Part shown: piece after piece, positions 1-10,744 of the stretch
Layout: each line of letters begins with the position of its first letter
How positions within the stretch are numbered: the first letter of the stretch is position 1
Origin: Acorus gramineus
Taxonomy: Eukaryota; Streptophyta; Magnoliopsida; Acorales; Acoraceae
Direction: 5' to 3'
Length of the DNA stretch: 64,000 nucleotides
Assembly (NCBI GenBank): GCA_030737835.1
Contig: CM060847.1
Coordinates: 25,059,384-25,123,383, forward strand
Notes under the pieces: model-generated
Databases searched by the model: none
What the model was told of the DNA's origin: nothing
Seen by the model: only the letters and a program-made list of their open reading frames with translations
Position numbers and translations under genes: made by a program

Positions 1-3000
1 ATTTAAGATAAAATACGCACCTTGGCTTCACCAAGTACACCACGATGAAGGCCAATGCAAGAAAGAAGCACAGCGCACCGATGGTGAGATATGCAATACC
101 CAGGAAATCATTCTTTCCTCCAAGCCAGGTTGTCGTTGAAAGAACCAGCTTCTTCTTGCCATTAAAACGGTACGTGTTATAATTATTCTTCAGAACCACT
201 GTTATTTGTTCATTTGCTTGCAAGTCGACTTCAATCTTTCCATACAGCTTTCTAAAGGTTGGGAGAGCTGCTGTTCGCATCCAAACAATAAGATCCTCCT
301 GTTCACTCAACTGTTGAAGAGGAAAAAAAATACAATAAGGTCGGCATAATTGTATCATCAGCTCTACTCTGCATGTCTCTCTCACACAATTATAATTTTG
401 ATTCAAAGCATAATGTGGCTAACATCAACATACATACACCTATGTAAGCCTCAAGTACACAGAAGAAATATATGAACTTAAGCACGTGTACTAGACACAT
501 ATTCATGTGTGTTACACTGTTATTTTATCTCATGTTGTATTTCCTACAAAAACTACAGAAAATACTAATCAATGTGCATACTCTCTCCCTCTCTGAATTT
601 TTTTTCTGTTTTTTTATTTTTGAGCAAAAAAAATTCACCCAATCGATATATCGATTTTGGGGTTGATCATTAATCGATATTTAACTCATTGATAAAATAT
701 TGATCTGAAAATTTAAATGTAAAATGAATGACTAAATTCGGTGACTAGAACCCAACTCCTACTATAATATCAATGATCCTTGAAACAAATAATAGAAAAC
801 CAAATAATGGCAATTTAGCAGAGTGCAGTATTGTAATAACAGATATGACAACCACACATGCCACCAATAAAAAGAACTAGTTCTCACTTGCATAAAAGCA
901 GATGTGAATAAGCAGGACTTACTGGTTTGTTTGGATCTAATTTTCCACCACCAACTAAAGTTCCATTTTGGAAGTTTTTTGGATAAACATCATCCCCGAA
1001 CTTGTGGTCCCTGTCGCTCTTCCAGGAGATGCCCTTCTTGTTCACATTTAGAGGCTTGTTGTTTCGGGAGAAGCTGTATGTATCATTGAACAGACTCCAT
1101 GCAATAAGTCCACATGGAACAATTGGAGATCCATTTGAACGATCCTCGGGATCACATCCACTAGTCTCATTTTGTTTTTTGCGATCCCTCAACTGGGCAT
1201 CATTTCGGCTCTTAACGTACCTGAAATTCAAAGTGATGATCACATTAACAAGTAGAAGCACCATCTAAGTGTGTTGCATACTAAAGCATTCTTTTTACAC
1301 CTCACATGATATTTGCTATAGTAAGATGTTTGAAAGGCAAACCACTCATGCTCACGGTTAACATTTTATAAACACACTAGTTTTGAAAATTATCCATTAG
1401 TCTGGTAGCTTTTCCATTTATATCTCCATCTTACAACATTCTGATTCTTACAAATTCTTTCTATTGAACTCTCACAAGTAAAAGAACCAGCCATATATTT
1501 TGTTCTTACTTTTTTAAAGTGAAATTTGGTGTTTCTTTTCTAATGCCACACTATAATTGGTAAAAGTATCTGAAATCACGAGTTGAGCCGTTTCTTCATT
1601 GTAAATGGTGACAGTTTAGAGGTAAAGAGTGTTGGGTGTACAGACTTGGGGCCACAACTTTCCTCCTTTTGTTGGCTTTTCTTATGGTGTTTACCCATTA
1701 ATACAATAGCCTTCCTAGCTCGACAGTTTAGAGGTAAGGTCAGCCCTGGGGGGTCCATTCGATATAAAAAAAAAAAAAAAAAAACATTCCGCCTTTCCAA
1801 AAAAAAAAAAAAAAAAAAAAGGCCAAAATTTGGCACCAACACTTCTCATTTGTTCTATGGCATACCAAAATTCTGCCCACACACCAAAGGTTGATTGTTC
1901 CTCCTATGGTGATGTATGGGAACATCTTGCTTACCTCATTTTGTTGGTTTTTGTAGGGTGATTACCAATTAATGAAATAAGGCTAAAATTTGGCGCCAAC
2001 ACTTTCTCAAATGTTCTATGAACTTTTGCACCCACCCAAGGTTGATTGTTCATCCCATGCTGATGTTTGAGAGGTTGAGGATATTCTAAGGACAAATTAT
2101 ACATTCCAAATCGAAATTGGCAAGCAATAAGCTCACAAAGATACCACAAATAGGGTATTACAATATCAGATTCCTCTTTTCTTTCACGGAATGACAAATG
2201 GAGAGGAAAACCAATAAAATTACACGATAAAATACCTGCGATGGTTCTGGTAGAAATTATCCAGCTGATAGTATACATATATAGGTTGCTTCATGTGCTT
2301 TGGCACCTGCAATGAAACATGAAATCATACATATCATTAGCATTCAAACGGCATACTAACCTACCATTACAATAGGATTCATCTCTATTAGTCAACAAAT
2401 GAGAATCTTGTAAACCTCATCTCTATATGGAGGCAAAAAATCCAAATGTCATATAAGTTACAAATGTATGATAAACCAAGATTAGACAGCCTTACAGTCA
2501 GTGATCTATTGCATGTCTTGTCCAAGCTATCATTCTGTATGTACGCAAGTTTGTCAGTCTTGAATCTCTCTGGTACACAGTCCGTTTCATAGCGATAGAC
2601 AATTTCTACGACCTAAGCAAAACAAACGGCCCATCAAAATCAAGCGTCAATTAGATGGTTGTTCAGACTTCAGACACCCAATCATCAAGAGACTTACATC
2701 CCGTGAAGCGAGGAGAGACGCAACTCCAATGGGGATGAATATTATGCCGACGAGCACAAACGCCCCAATCACCTGTTCAACACACCATATTCTCTGATTA
2801 GGACGACATCTTAATGGATTCTTTGATGAGACCCTTCGGTCTCCTATTCAGACCCAATTTCCAAAATACAACTTACGCTTTCAACTGATTAAAATAATCG
2901 AATATGGAAAATCTAAAACAAAAACCAAAATCTGAAACCAAAAGTGAAGTTCAAAATACTCATTTGGAAAAATTTTGCAAAGGAAAATCCGTCTGACAAT

Positions 3001-3155
3001 TAGTTCCAAGAATCAATTTTCAAAAACAACTATTTCATAAAAGCTGCTCTCAAATACCAATCCAAAACCAAAAGCTTTTTTTTTTTTTTTTTAAATACCC
3101 ATTTAAAACTGATCATCAAAAATCTGATTTTACAAAAGCAGAATCAATCGGAGCA

Positions 3156-3205
<50 letters not shown>

Positions 3206-3484
3206 ATGTTTTTACCCATTGGGGGGTGAGAATCGGCTTGCAAGCCGGAAGCTCCTGCTGCGTGAACTTCGAATCTGAAAAAAACATCAAACATAATCAA
3301 AACAAGAAAAAAAAAAAAACCCAATTGTTCATCACAAGTCAACAAATCAGAAACAAAGAACAAGAACTGATTTTTCTTCTTCTTTTAGTGAGGATTTACA
3401 TTTGGGTCTCTTCGAATTCCTCCTGGGAGCCGTCTGATCCACCGATCCGACGCCCGTCGACGTCGATGCCCCGTTTGTATTCAT
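1..3484 (-). CDS. ALIS: ALA-interacting subunit (CDC50/LEM3 family), 3' end outside window
   Basis: Beta subunit of P4-ATPase phospholipid flippases; in this family it is needed for ER exit and activity of the ALA catalytic subunit. Coding exons, read leftwards: 3484-3400, 3274-3216, 2772-2698, 2612-2496, 2306-2236, 1220-923 and 310-21, all with GT-AG introns and phases that join cleanly. They give about 331 residues, and the last visible codon is split after LVKP, so roughly 15-20 C-terminal residues are missing at the window edge. The start (ATG at 3484) is followed by a short Ser/Thr/Gly-rich N-terminus, then the family signatures SKFTQQELPACKP and YYQLDNFYQNHRRYV. Transmembrane helix 1 lies at about residues 49-71 and helix 2 at about 303-328. 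The ectodomain between them has conserved cysteines (ETDC, DKTC, SGCDPED, VPCG) and N-glycosylation sequons (NRS, NET, NDT, NGT). No disruption is visible. This is the only intact host gene in the window. The paralogue number cannot be assigned. Confidence 0.96.
1667..2080. repeat. Imperfect tandem duplication with A-rich insert inside an ALIS intron
   Basis: Within the intron between exons 5 and 6, a segment starting near 1667 recurs from about 1937. Matching landmarks are the TTTTGTTGG start, the TTTGGC.CCAACACTT core at 1833 and 1989, and GGTTGATTGTTC in both units. The first unit carries an extra piece of about 115 bp with two runs of about 20 A. It is intronic and has no coding content. 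Confidence 0.6.
3160..3204. repeat. (GA)n microsatellite in ALIS intron 2
   Basis: An uninterrupted AG dinucleotide run of about 22 units lies just downstream (minus strand) of the exon 2 donor site. Confidence 0.95.
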
Positions 3485-3563
3485 GGCTTGTAAAAACAAA
3501 AAGAGAGAGAAAGAGAGATCAAAAACAGGTCGTCTTTTGAGGGTTCTATATTTCTTGGTGTTC

Positions 3564-3789
3564 TCCCTCTCTCTCTCTCTCTATATGTATATGAATCAAA
3601 GATTTGACTTTGTTGTTTTGTGTGAGTCGACGAGAAGAAGGAGAGATCGAAAGAGATTCTTCTTTGGCCGGCGAGAGAAAGGCAGGGTCAAAGCAAACGC
3701 GGTTGGTTGATCAGTCTTTATTGATATTTTTTTAATAGTTGTTTGTTCTGGAAGCTCTCTGTCTCTCCCTCTCTCTCTCTCTCTCTCTA
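3564..3789 (-). promoter_or_regulatory. ALIS 5' leader/proximal promoter with two GA/CT tracts
   Basis: Upstream of the ALIS start codon, CT-rich dinucleotide tracts occur at about 3564-3584 and 3763-3789 (GA-rich on the sense strand). GA-rich 5' leaders are common in plant housekeeping genes. The transcription start cannot be fixed from sequence, and no clear TATA box was found. Confidence 0.45.
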
Positions 3790-4336
3790 TTTCTTTGAAA
3801 AATATAACATCAAATTATAAATGCAAAGTTGGCCAAACGTGAATGTCGAGTAACCCAATCAAGATACTGACAAGGAAAGAGACTTTCTTAGCACCAACAT
3901 AATTCGAGTTTCACGACAAGGGGCAAGAATTGTCCGTGGTGAACTGGAAATAAAATTTTTGATTTTCAACTGACATTATTCATATTACATCTATTTTAAA
4001 CACAAAAAAAACATTGACTATGTTGAATTAATGGAGTGTGTTTAATAAGTAATAAATGAACCCCAAAAATAAATTGTAGTTAACATATGTACATAGACAA
4101 TCCTACATTTATTGTGAGGTTTATGTCTGGTATACGAATGGATAAGTATATCAATTAAATAAGTAAATTTTTTTATTTGGTTTTGGTTTTAGGGCCCGTG
4201 TTTTTAGAAAATTCGTTTTAAAAATAAAATTTTAAATAAAGTACTTTAAATATATGCATAAACCCATATAATTCATTACAAATTTGTGGTGGGACATATA
4301 CGTTCTTTAAACTGTTATGGTTAATTAATTTAGTCT
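3790..4336. other. AT-rich intergenic sequence
   Basis: Low-complexity AT-rich DNA between the ALIS promoter and the first inverted-repeat element. No coding region, RNA gene or element boundary could be supported. Confidence 0.5.
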
Positions 4337-4513
4337 TAGGGTTAGAAGTAACTATGGATGCTATTTGACTATTATACCCTATAAAAATTTAAAAACACCT
4401 CTCTATTATGATTTAAAATTTTGGTTATTTAACTTACCAAAATTTTGGTCAAGTTTTTTAATTTTTATGGGGTATAATAGTCAAATAGCACCCATAGTTA
4501 TTTCTAACCCTAT
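4337..4513. repeat. Inverted-repeat (foldback) MITE-like element
   Basis: Two arms of about 60 bp, 4337-4395 and 4453-4513, are near-perfect reverse complements. Both contain GCTATTTGACTATTATACCC, one of them on the opposite strand. The loop is about 57 bp. Weaker complementarity continues outward to about 4320 and 4530. TSD and superfamily are undetermined. Confidence 0.75.
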
Positions 4514-4569
4514 GTGAGTTAATAGAAGTTAACGGTAGGGATTTATATGATATTTTGTATGATTGCAAG

Positions 4570-5456
4570 TAGGCCTGTCAACGGGTCGGGTCCAGACCCA
4601 CCCGATCCGAATCCGATTACACGTGTAATATACCTGACCCGATTTAGACTCAACCCGATTTTGACCCGACTTGTTGGACCAGAACATACAAACGGGTCAG
4701 GTCCGGGTCTGCCCCGCCCTGACCCGTTGGACCCGAGACCCGACTGTTTTATTAGTATATGCTCATATATTACAAGACTGTTAGTATTAGTTGACCTATA
4801 ATTTTGTTTCTTATTTATCAAGTTATAAGTATAAGTTTTAACTCATTTTTGTATCCATAAGTCCATAACGAAGCCCATAAATCATAACTCATAATCAACC
4901 AAACCCACCCGTTAACAAATCTTATTAGTTTATTAGCTTTTGAATTTGTATAATATATTGGTTTGTTGCATGATTTATGTTCATTGTTTAGGTTAATATG
5001 TTAGTGTTTATTGTTTTGAATGCTGTTTAGATTAATATGTAGTATCTATTATTTTGAACTTTTACTTTGTGACACAAATAACCATTAACTCTCCCTTTTA
5101 ATTCATTGTTATATTGTTTAGATTTTTGTTTACTTTGAATGTTATATGTTATTGTTAATTTTTTTGAATTGTACAAAAATATGTTCAAACATAATGTTAG
5201 GACACCAGTTTAGAAAGCTCAAAACTAATGCTTCATACAAAATTTTCCTAATAAAATGATAAGGCAAACAAATTGATGAGCTCACCTTTTTTTTTTATTA
5301 ACTGTATTCGGGTCGGGTCGGACCGGGACCTGACCCGGGTCCACATTTCCAAGGACCCACAGAGCCCTCGGTTGGATCCGGACCCGCCGGGTCTTACCAC
5401 GGGTCTGGTCCGGGTCCACCTCGACCTGGCCCAGACCCGACCCGTTGACATGCCTA
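4570..5456. mobile_element. Non-autonomous hAT-type element, 887 bp
   Basis: Termini are inverted: TAGGCCTGTCAACGGGTCGG at the left and, on the other strand, TAGGCATGTCAACGGGTCGG at the right. Flanking 8-mers attgcaag (4562-4569) and attacaag (5457-5464) match at 7 of 8 positions, the TSD length of hAT elements. Both subterminal regions are packed with GGGTCGGGTC/GACCCGACCC motifs in both orientations. The AT-rich core has no coding capacity. Confidence 0.85.
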
Positions 5457-5683
5457 ATTACAAGGACATGTGTGTCCTACCTCAAGTTTACAAGGATATA
5501 TGTGGGTTTATAGGTGTTTGTAGGGACTTAGATGTCTTTAACCCAAATTTTTATTATTTGATAAGTTGTGGATAAAATTTGAATAAGATGTTAATAAGAA
5601 TCTATAAAAATTAGAAAAATCATCTAACATGTGGATCCCATGATTTATAAAAGATATTGACAGTTGATTTGACATGTGGGCCC

Positions 5684-7662
5684 TTTTATATATGTGTCAC
5701 TTTTAACCTACTGGTAACCGTTGGAGCGTTCTGGCAGTTTTTCATTTTTTTTTCGGTTTTCGATCGGAACCGCTAATTTTTGGACTGTTAGCTATCGTCC
5801 TGAGTTAGAGGACACCGATTGAAAATCTAACTGCATATTTGGTGTCCTGGTGTCTCTTCTCCTCTGTTTTGGCCCATTTCGGAGGTGGGAGTAGATCCGG
5901 GCGTTGGAAGCCCTTTGGGAAAGGTTTCGGTGCGCGGAGAGCAACCGGACTTCCCTTCTTCCCCTCGGTAAACCTCCTTTCCCTCTTGGGAGGCGGTCGG
6001 CGGCGGTGGGTGGCCGTCGAAGGGCTGTGCTGGTGGTCGGAGGCCATGGGGTGGTCGGAGGTGGGTGGTTGAGGAGCTCGGGCTGGCATCATATTGAATG
6101 TCTGTCTTGCAGATCTGGACGGACGGTCGCGCGACGACCCAGATACCGGTGAGTGGGACAATCCAACCCAGTAGAGAGGGGTCATACGCATTTGGGCGTA
6201 TACCGACCTCTCCTGGGGCACCAGTAATATGTAATCCATGCTTGCATGATTTAAATGTAGAATGCATGCTACCCTAGTCTTTGCATATTAGGGACTTGCA
6301 CCCTTAGGATAGGTGTAAGAGCCATGCACCATGCCCCTGTTTTCATGTTAGGAAACCTCGGCCTATGCATGCGTCCTACTAGTTTATTTATTAAATTAAA
6401 TGCTAGTGTATGTTAAATCGCATGCCTTAGATAATATTATAGGGAGGAGCCTTGCGAGGTCAACATTGAGACCCGTGTTAGGGTACTCCGTGTTCCTTGT
6501 TTGGTTGTCGGGATGTCCTGTATCGGGACTTCATGCTGCCCTCCCAAGGTTTCTAGTCCCAATAATATTATAAGTAATGTTGCATGATTGGTATGATTAT
6601 TAGCATATTAGTGAATATTATAGGGGAGGGGCCTTGCGAGGACAGCGGTGAGACCCGGGTTAGGGTACTCCGTGTTCCTTGTTTGGTTGTCGGGGTATCC
6701 TATATCGGGAACTCACGCCGCCCTCCCGAGTTCTTTCCCCCAATAATATTACAACCTTGCTTTTATTGTACTTATTTCCCCGCATCGTGGTTATGCGCCC
6801 TAGAGGAACTCTGAAGAGTTCATGACATTTGAGTTGTAGAGATGTGTTGTCGGCGGATCCGAGTGGATCATATGCGTATGGATAGGCTGTTCTGTTTTCC
6901 TTCGTTGGATCCGGTAGAGACTACCCCAACGTTAGAAAGGCCGTCCTTCGGAGGACCCACATCAGTAGGCGCCTCCCGATATTTGTGACGGACTGTGCTG
7001 AAGTTGTGGGTGGAGACCAAGCGGCCTACGGAGTGGAGGAGAGACTACCGGTGGACTAAGGGTGACCAACAGCCTAGTCAGTCCCAATATCCTATGTCAC
7101 CCGTGGTAGGGTGAGGGTGAGGGTGTAGTGGGTTGGCGATGAGCGACCTACTGGATTTGTGGTTGGATGATTATCAGTCCCAATAGCCTATGTCACCCAT
7201 TGATGGGTGAGGATGAGGGTGTGGTGGTTCGGCGGAGTACGAACCACTGGAGTATGTTGTTATGTCACTTAGAGGCTGGATAAATAATGGAATTGTGGTA
7301 AATATTGTCTGTGATGCATGGGTTGTGCTATTCACTGAGCGTGTGGCTCACCCCTCGCATATGTTTTTCCCCAGTTGCCACTGAGCCTGAGCTGGAGCCG
7401 GAGCAGCAGTTGGAGCTTTCCGAGGGATTCCTTCAGTAGCGGAGCAGCGCCACGTTCCGCGAGTACCAGAGGTTATCAGCATCCCTTCTTGACTGTATGT
7501 ATTTGATTTCCGTGCTTGGCACGTGTTTGTATATGTTAAGTTGTATTTGTGTATATTGGCTCTCAGAGTCAGTAGAATGTTTATTTACAGATTCAGTCTT
7601 TTGCTTCCGCATTTGGTGTATATATCATGTCAGCCCTTTTGTTGCATGTGTGTCATTCTAGA
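5684..7662 (+). mobile_element. Truncated solo LTR (type 1 U3), copy 1
   Basis: It begins with TTATATATGTGTCACTTTTA, the conserved 5' end of the LTR family seen throughout the window. It runs through the U3 block, the candidate LTR intron (5968-6112, only 145 bp because the GC-rich block is almost absent), the conserved GACGGTCGCGCGACGACC box, a duplicated 130-bp module (about 6430-6565 and 6610-6745) and two G-rich modules (7095-7260). The last 130 bp or so, including the GGGGCGTGACA end, is missing. The 10-mer cccttttata flanks both ends (5681-5690 and 7663-7672), which may reflect microhomology at the truncation. Confidence 0.85.
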
Positions 7663-7672
7663 CCCTTTTATA

Positions 7673-8051
7673 CCAGTAGAATAGATTAGGTGGAATAACA
7701 TAATTATATGAGAGGTAGACTTGAAATACAAATACCAACTTATTATCACGTATTCAGATATATCTATACCCACGTATTCCGTCCAAACAAACAGTTTTTT
7801 AGCTTATTCCCTCTTATTGTTCCCTTATTCCATTACCCAAATGGCCCAATAAGTTTCAAATTGGCATATCACCTAAGTTTATCTATTATTTATTTACTTA
7901 TTAAAAGAAATAGGTCCGGGTTACATCAAACACATGTAGAGTAATTAGATTGTTCAATGCGTTCATGACTATCCTATCTTATCATCTTGACTGCTTGACA
8001 TATATAGGTAAAGTTAAGAAGTTTTCTATAAAAAAAAATGGTTAAAATTTA
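7673..8051. other. AT-rich intergenic sequence
   Basis: No coding region or element boundary is supported here. It ends at the TTA TSD of the next element. Confidence 0.45.
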
Positions 8052-8594
8052 GGTCCCGTTTGTTTTTTTATCAATTTGGGATAGATTTTGATTCCATGTG
8101 AGATTACCAGAAAATTATGTAAAATCCAGTGTTTGGTTAGTAGTAATCTTGATAGTAATTGTGGAGCCCACTGGAATTAAAATCCGTGCATGTGAAAAAA
8201 TAGGGTGGAATCAAATTCTCACCCTTTGTTGTGGTAATCTCAAACTTCGCAAGAAATCCTAAATCAGATTACTATTCTACCCTTTACAAATTAATTAAAT
8301 TATTATTTACATCCTTTCTAAAATAAATAGCCTCCTCCCTTCTCTTTTCACCCACCTCCTCTCTCTTTTCTCTCTCTTTATTCTCTTTTTATTTGCATTC
8401 TTTAACTATTTAAAAAATATTTTTTAAAAAAATTACTTTTTTTTTATAATTATGATATAAATAAATAAATAAATTTTTTTATAAGTAAATCTACTAACGA
8501 ACCAAATAGTCTGATGGAATCTGAATTCGTCGTAAAATGATTTTTCAGGCAAAGTAAATCCTTAAAAAATAAATGAGACATATTAAACGGGGCC
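8052..8594. mobile_element. Tourist-like (PIF/Harbinger) MITE, 543 bp
   Basis: The ends GGTCCCGTTT and (other strand) GGCCCCGTTT are inverted and match at 9 of 10. Both sides are flanked by TTA (8049-8051 and 8595-8597), the usual PIF/Harbinger target. Subterminal inverted similarity continues: GATTCCAT and a TTTGGTT...TAGTAG block occur in both arms. No coding capacity. Confidence 0.75.
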
Positions 8595-9393
8595 TTAATT
8601 GAATCAGATTTCTAATTTTGAAATCCTACATCACATCTCACTCACAGTGTCTAAAGTGACCCGGTTTTTATTTTTTTTTTACATTCCCGTTAATTTAGTA
8701 ACTACTTACATCTATTTATTAAATTAAAGATATTTACAAGGTCTATCTTAGTGGAATTCTTTGATTTGCTCGTTATCTTTATTATAATATATGTATATGT
8801 GTGTATATATCTATAAGACTATTACTTCTATTACTTTACTTATTGAAGGAAAAGTGATCTAACTTTTTCATTTATGTTATTACTGTGGCGGAGCCACAAA
8901 TTATGCCCAGTGGGGGAAAACTTACATAACTTAATTTTTTTTAATTTAGCAAAGTATTATTAATCGAATTTTTAATTAATCAAATTATACATCTTTTCAA
9001 AGTATTATTTTTAAATTGACATACAAGAAATTTAAAAATATGTCTTTACAAGCTTAAACAAATTATGTTAATTGTCACTTTAAAAAAAAAAAAATATATA
9101 TTTTAATTTTCATTTGCAATTCATTAACATAGAAAAAAGAGACAGCTAACTAAATAGATAGATAATACTATTTTATACCCAAATATTTATCCAAGAACCA
9201 ATCAAAAGTTACAAAAACAAAAAATGAAAGGGCGCTGTTACATACGATCTTTTTCCAGTCTCAAATGTAACCTATACCTCGTTAGTTATCTAGTTAAGTA
9301 TATACATTTTTAGACAATGTATATAAAAATGGGTTCATTCAATTCGAAATGAAGCAATATACACATTTCATCGAAGCATATATCTCATTAATT
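8595..9393. other. AT-rich sequence with a hAT-like end remnant near 8886
   Basis: GGCGGAGCCACAAATTATGC at about 8886, followed by AGTGGGGGAAAA, resembles the end of hAT elements such as the one at 55845. No partner end or TSD could be found. The rest is AT-rich with homopolymer runs and no supported gene. Confidence 0.3.
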
Positions 9394-9453
9394 CAGTGTT
9401 GCTATCTAGGCTAAAAAAATTAAGCCCCATTGGTAAGTCCGAATAGGTGGCAC
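9394..9453 (+). repeat. MULE left terminal inverted repeat
   Basis: This 60-bp end shares the order TAGG, GCCCCA, TTGGTA, AGGTGGCA with the right end at 51584-51643 (opposite strand) and with both ends of the neighbouring element at 51661-52956. The similarity is degenerate. Confidence 0.7.
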
Positions 9454-9894
9454 AATCCTATTGGTTCACTGTTTGACTTTTTCAAACCATTAAAAAGAGA
9501 ATGACTAGAATACCCTCATGAAAAATTTAAAAATTGGCTCCAATTAATACCACCATTAATCCTTGTTTTCGGAATCCCAAAAATTGCGCAACCAAACGAC
9601 CATCAATCGTCTTCCCGACTAAACATATTTCAAAAAAATTTAAATGTTAGGGTTTCCAAATTGGGTGAAACATACGAACACAAAAAAAATAAATCGGTTA
9701 TGAAAGACAATATCATCCGCTCTCTTCCCCAAACTAATTGTCGACAATGACGAAGAATAAATGTTAGATTTCTTCCCACATTTGACACTTTCCTGTCGAC
9801 GTGTTTTTTTTTTTTTTTTGCTATATAAACATGTCGATTGGATGGATTTATTGCACTTCTTATAAGAAGAAACCTCTGATTTTCATAATCATAT

Positions 9895-10440
9895 ATGAGA
9901 CGACGCAATTCCAGATACATGAATCTGAAATCCAAACAAATTAGATTATCTTTTTTTTTTGGTATAAAAACAAATCAGTCTTTCAGATACACTGTATCTG
10001 AAAACCAAACAAATAGTGTATCTGGAATTAATTTTTATTTTTATGCAATGTAAACAAATCTCACTTTTAGATACATGAGTTTGATATCAAAACAAATTAG
10101 TGTATATGGAATTCATTTTTATTTTTTACTATATAAAATTATAGCAATCACATATTAATTTATAGCAATCACATATAGTGTATCTGAAAACCAAATAAAT
10201 AGTGTATCTGGAATTAATTTTTATTTTTTAGCAATGTAAACAAATCTGACTTTCAGATACATGAGTTTGATATCCAAACAAATTAGTGTAACTGGAATTT
10301 ATTTTTATTTTTTAGCAATGTAAACAAATCTGTCTTTCAGATACATGAGTATGATTTGTATGTTTCTTATACATTGTCTTCGTTTACTAGTGTATCTAGA
10401 TATGTTAAACATATGTAAATCCTTGGTTGTATCTGAAATA
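9895..10440. repeat. MULE left subterminal repeat array (GTATCTGAAA motif)
   Basis: Several diverged direct copies of a unit of roughly 100 bp built from a TTTCAGATACATGAGTTTGA-like part, an ACAAATTAGTGTATCTGGAA-like part, and TTTTTATTTTTTAGCAATGT. The 10-mer GTATCTGAAA or its complement occurs at 9981, 9994, about 10179 and 10428, among other sites. It recurs elsewhere only inside this MULE. Confidence 0.7.
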
Positions 10441-10744
10441 ACAATCATCATTTATTGGTGTGGAATGTGGCTGTATTGCATGTATTAGAAATATAAACCT
10501 CTGCATTTTATGTGTGAACTGCAGATTTTTTTTTTAAGATACTAGGTATCTTAAAAAACGAAGATGCATATGTCTTTCAATGTAATGACATATCAATTGT
10601 ATCTGGTTTTGTATCAATATGATTTTTCAAAGGACTATTTTTGGCAACAGAATCTCAAAAAGACAGAATTGCTGAACAAAGAAGAAACCGGGCATACCAT
10701 CCGCAATATAGATCTACGTTGCACAGAATATTTGAAACATTTGC

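Noticed and set aside
472..666. Short plus-strand frame inside the ALIS gene
   Set aside because: Lies in the intron between the last two visible ALIS exons; no independent support.
9630..9935. Minus-strand frame of 101 codons
   Set aside because: Lies in MULE subterminal repeats, no domain, not conserved with the gene structure.
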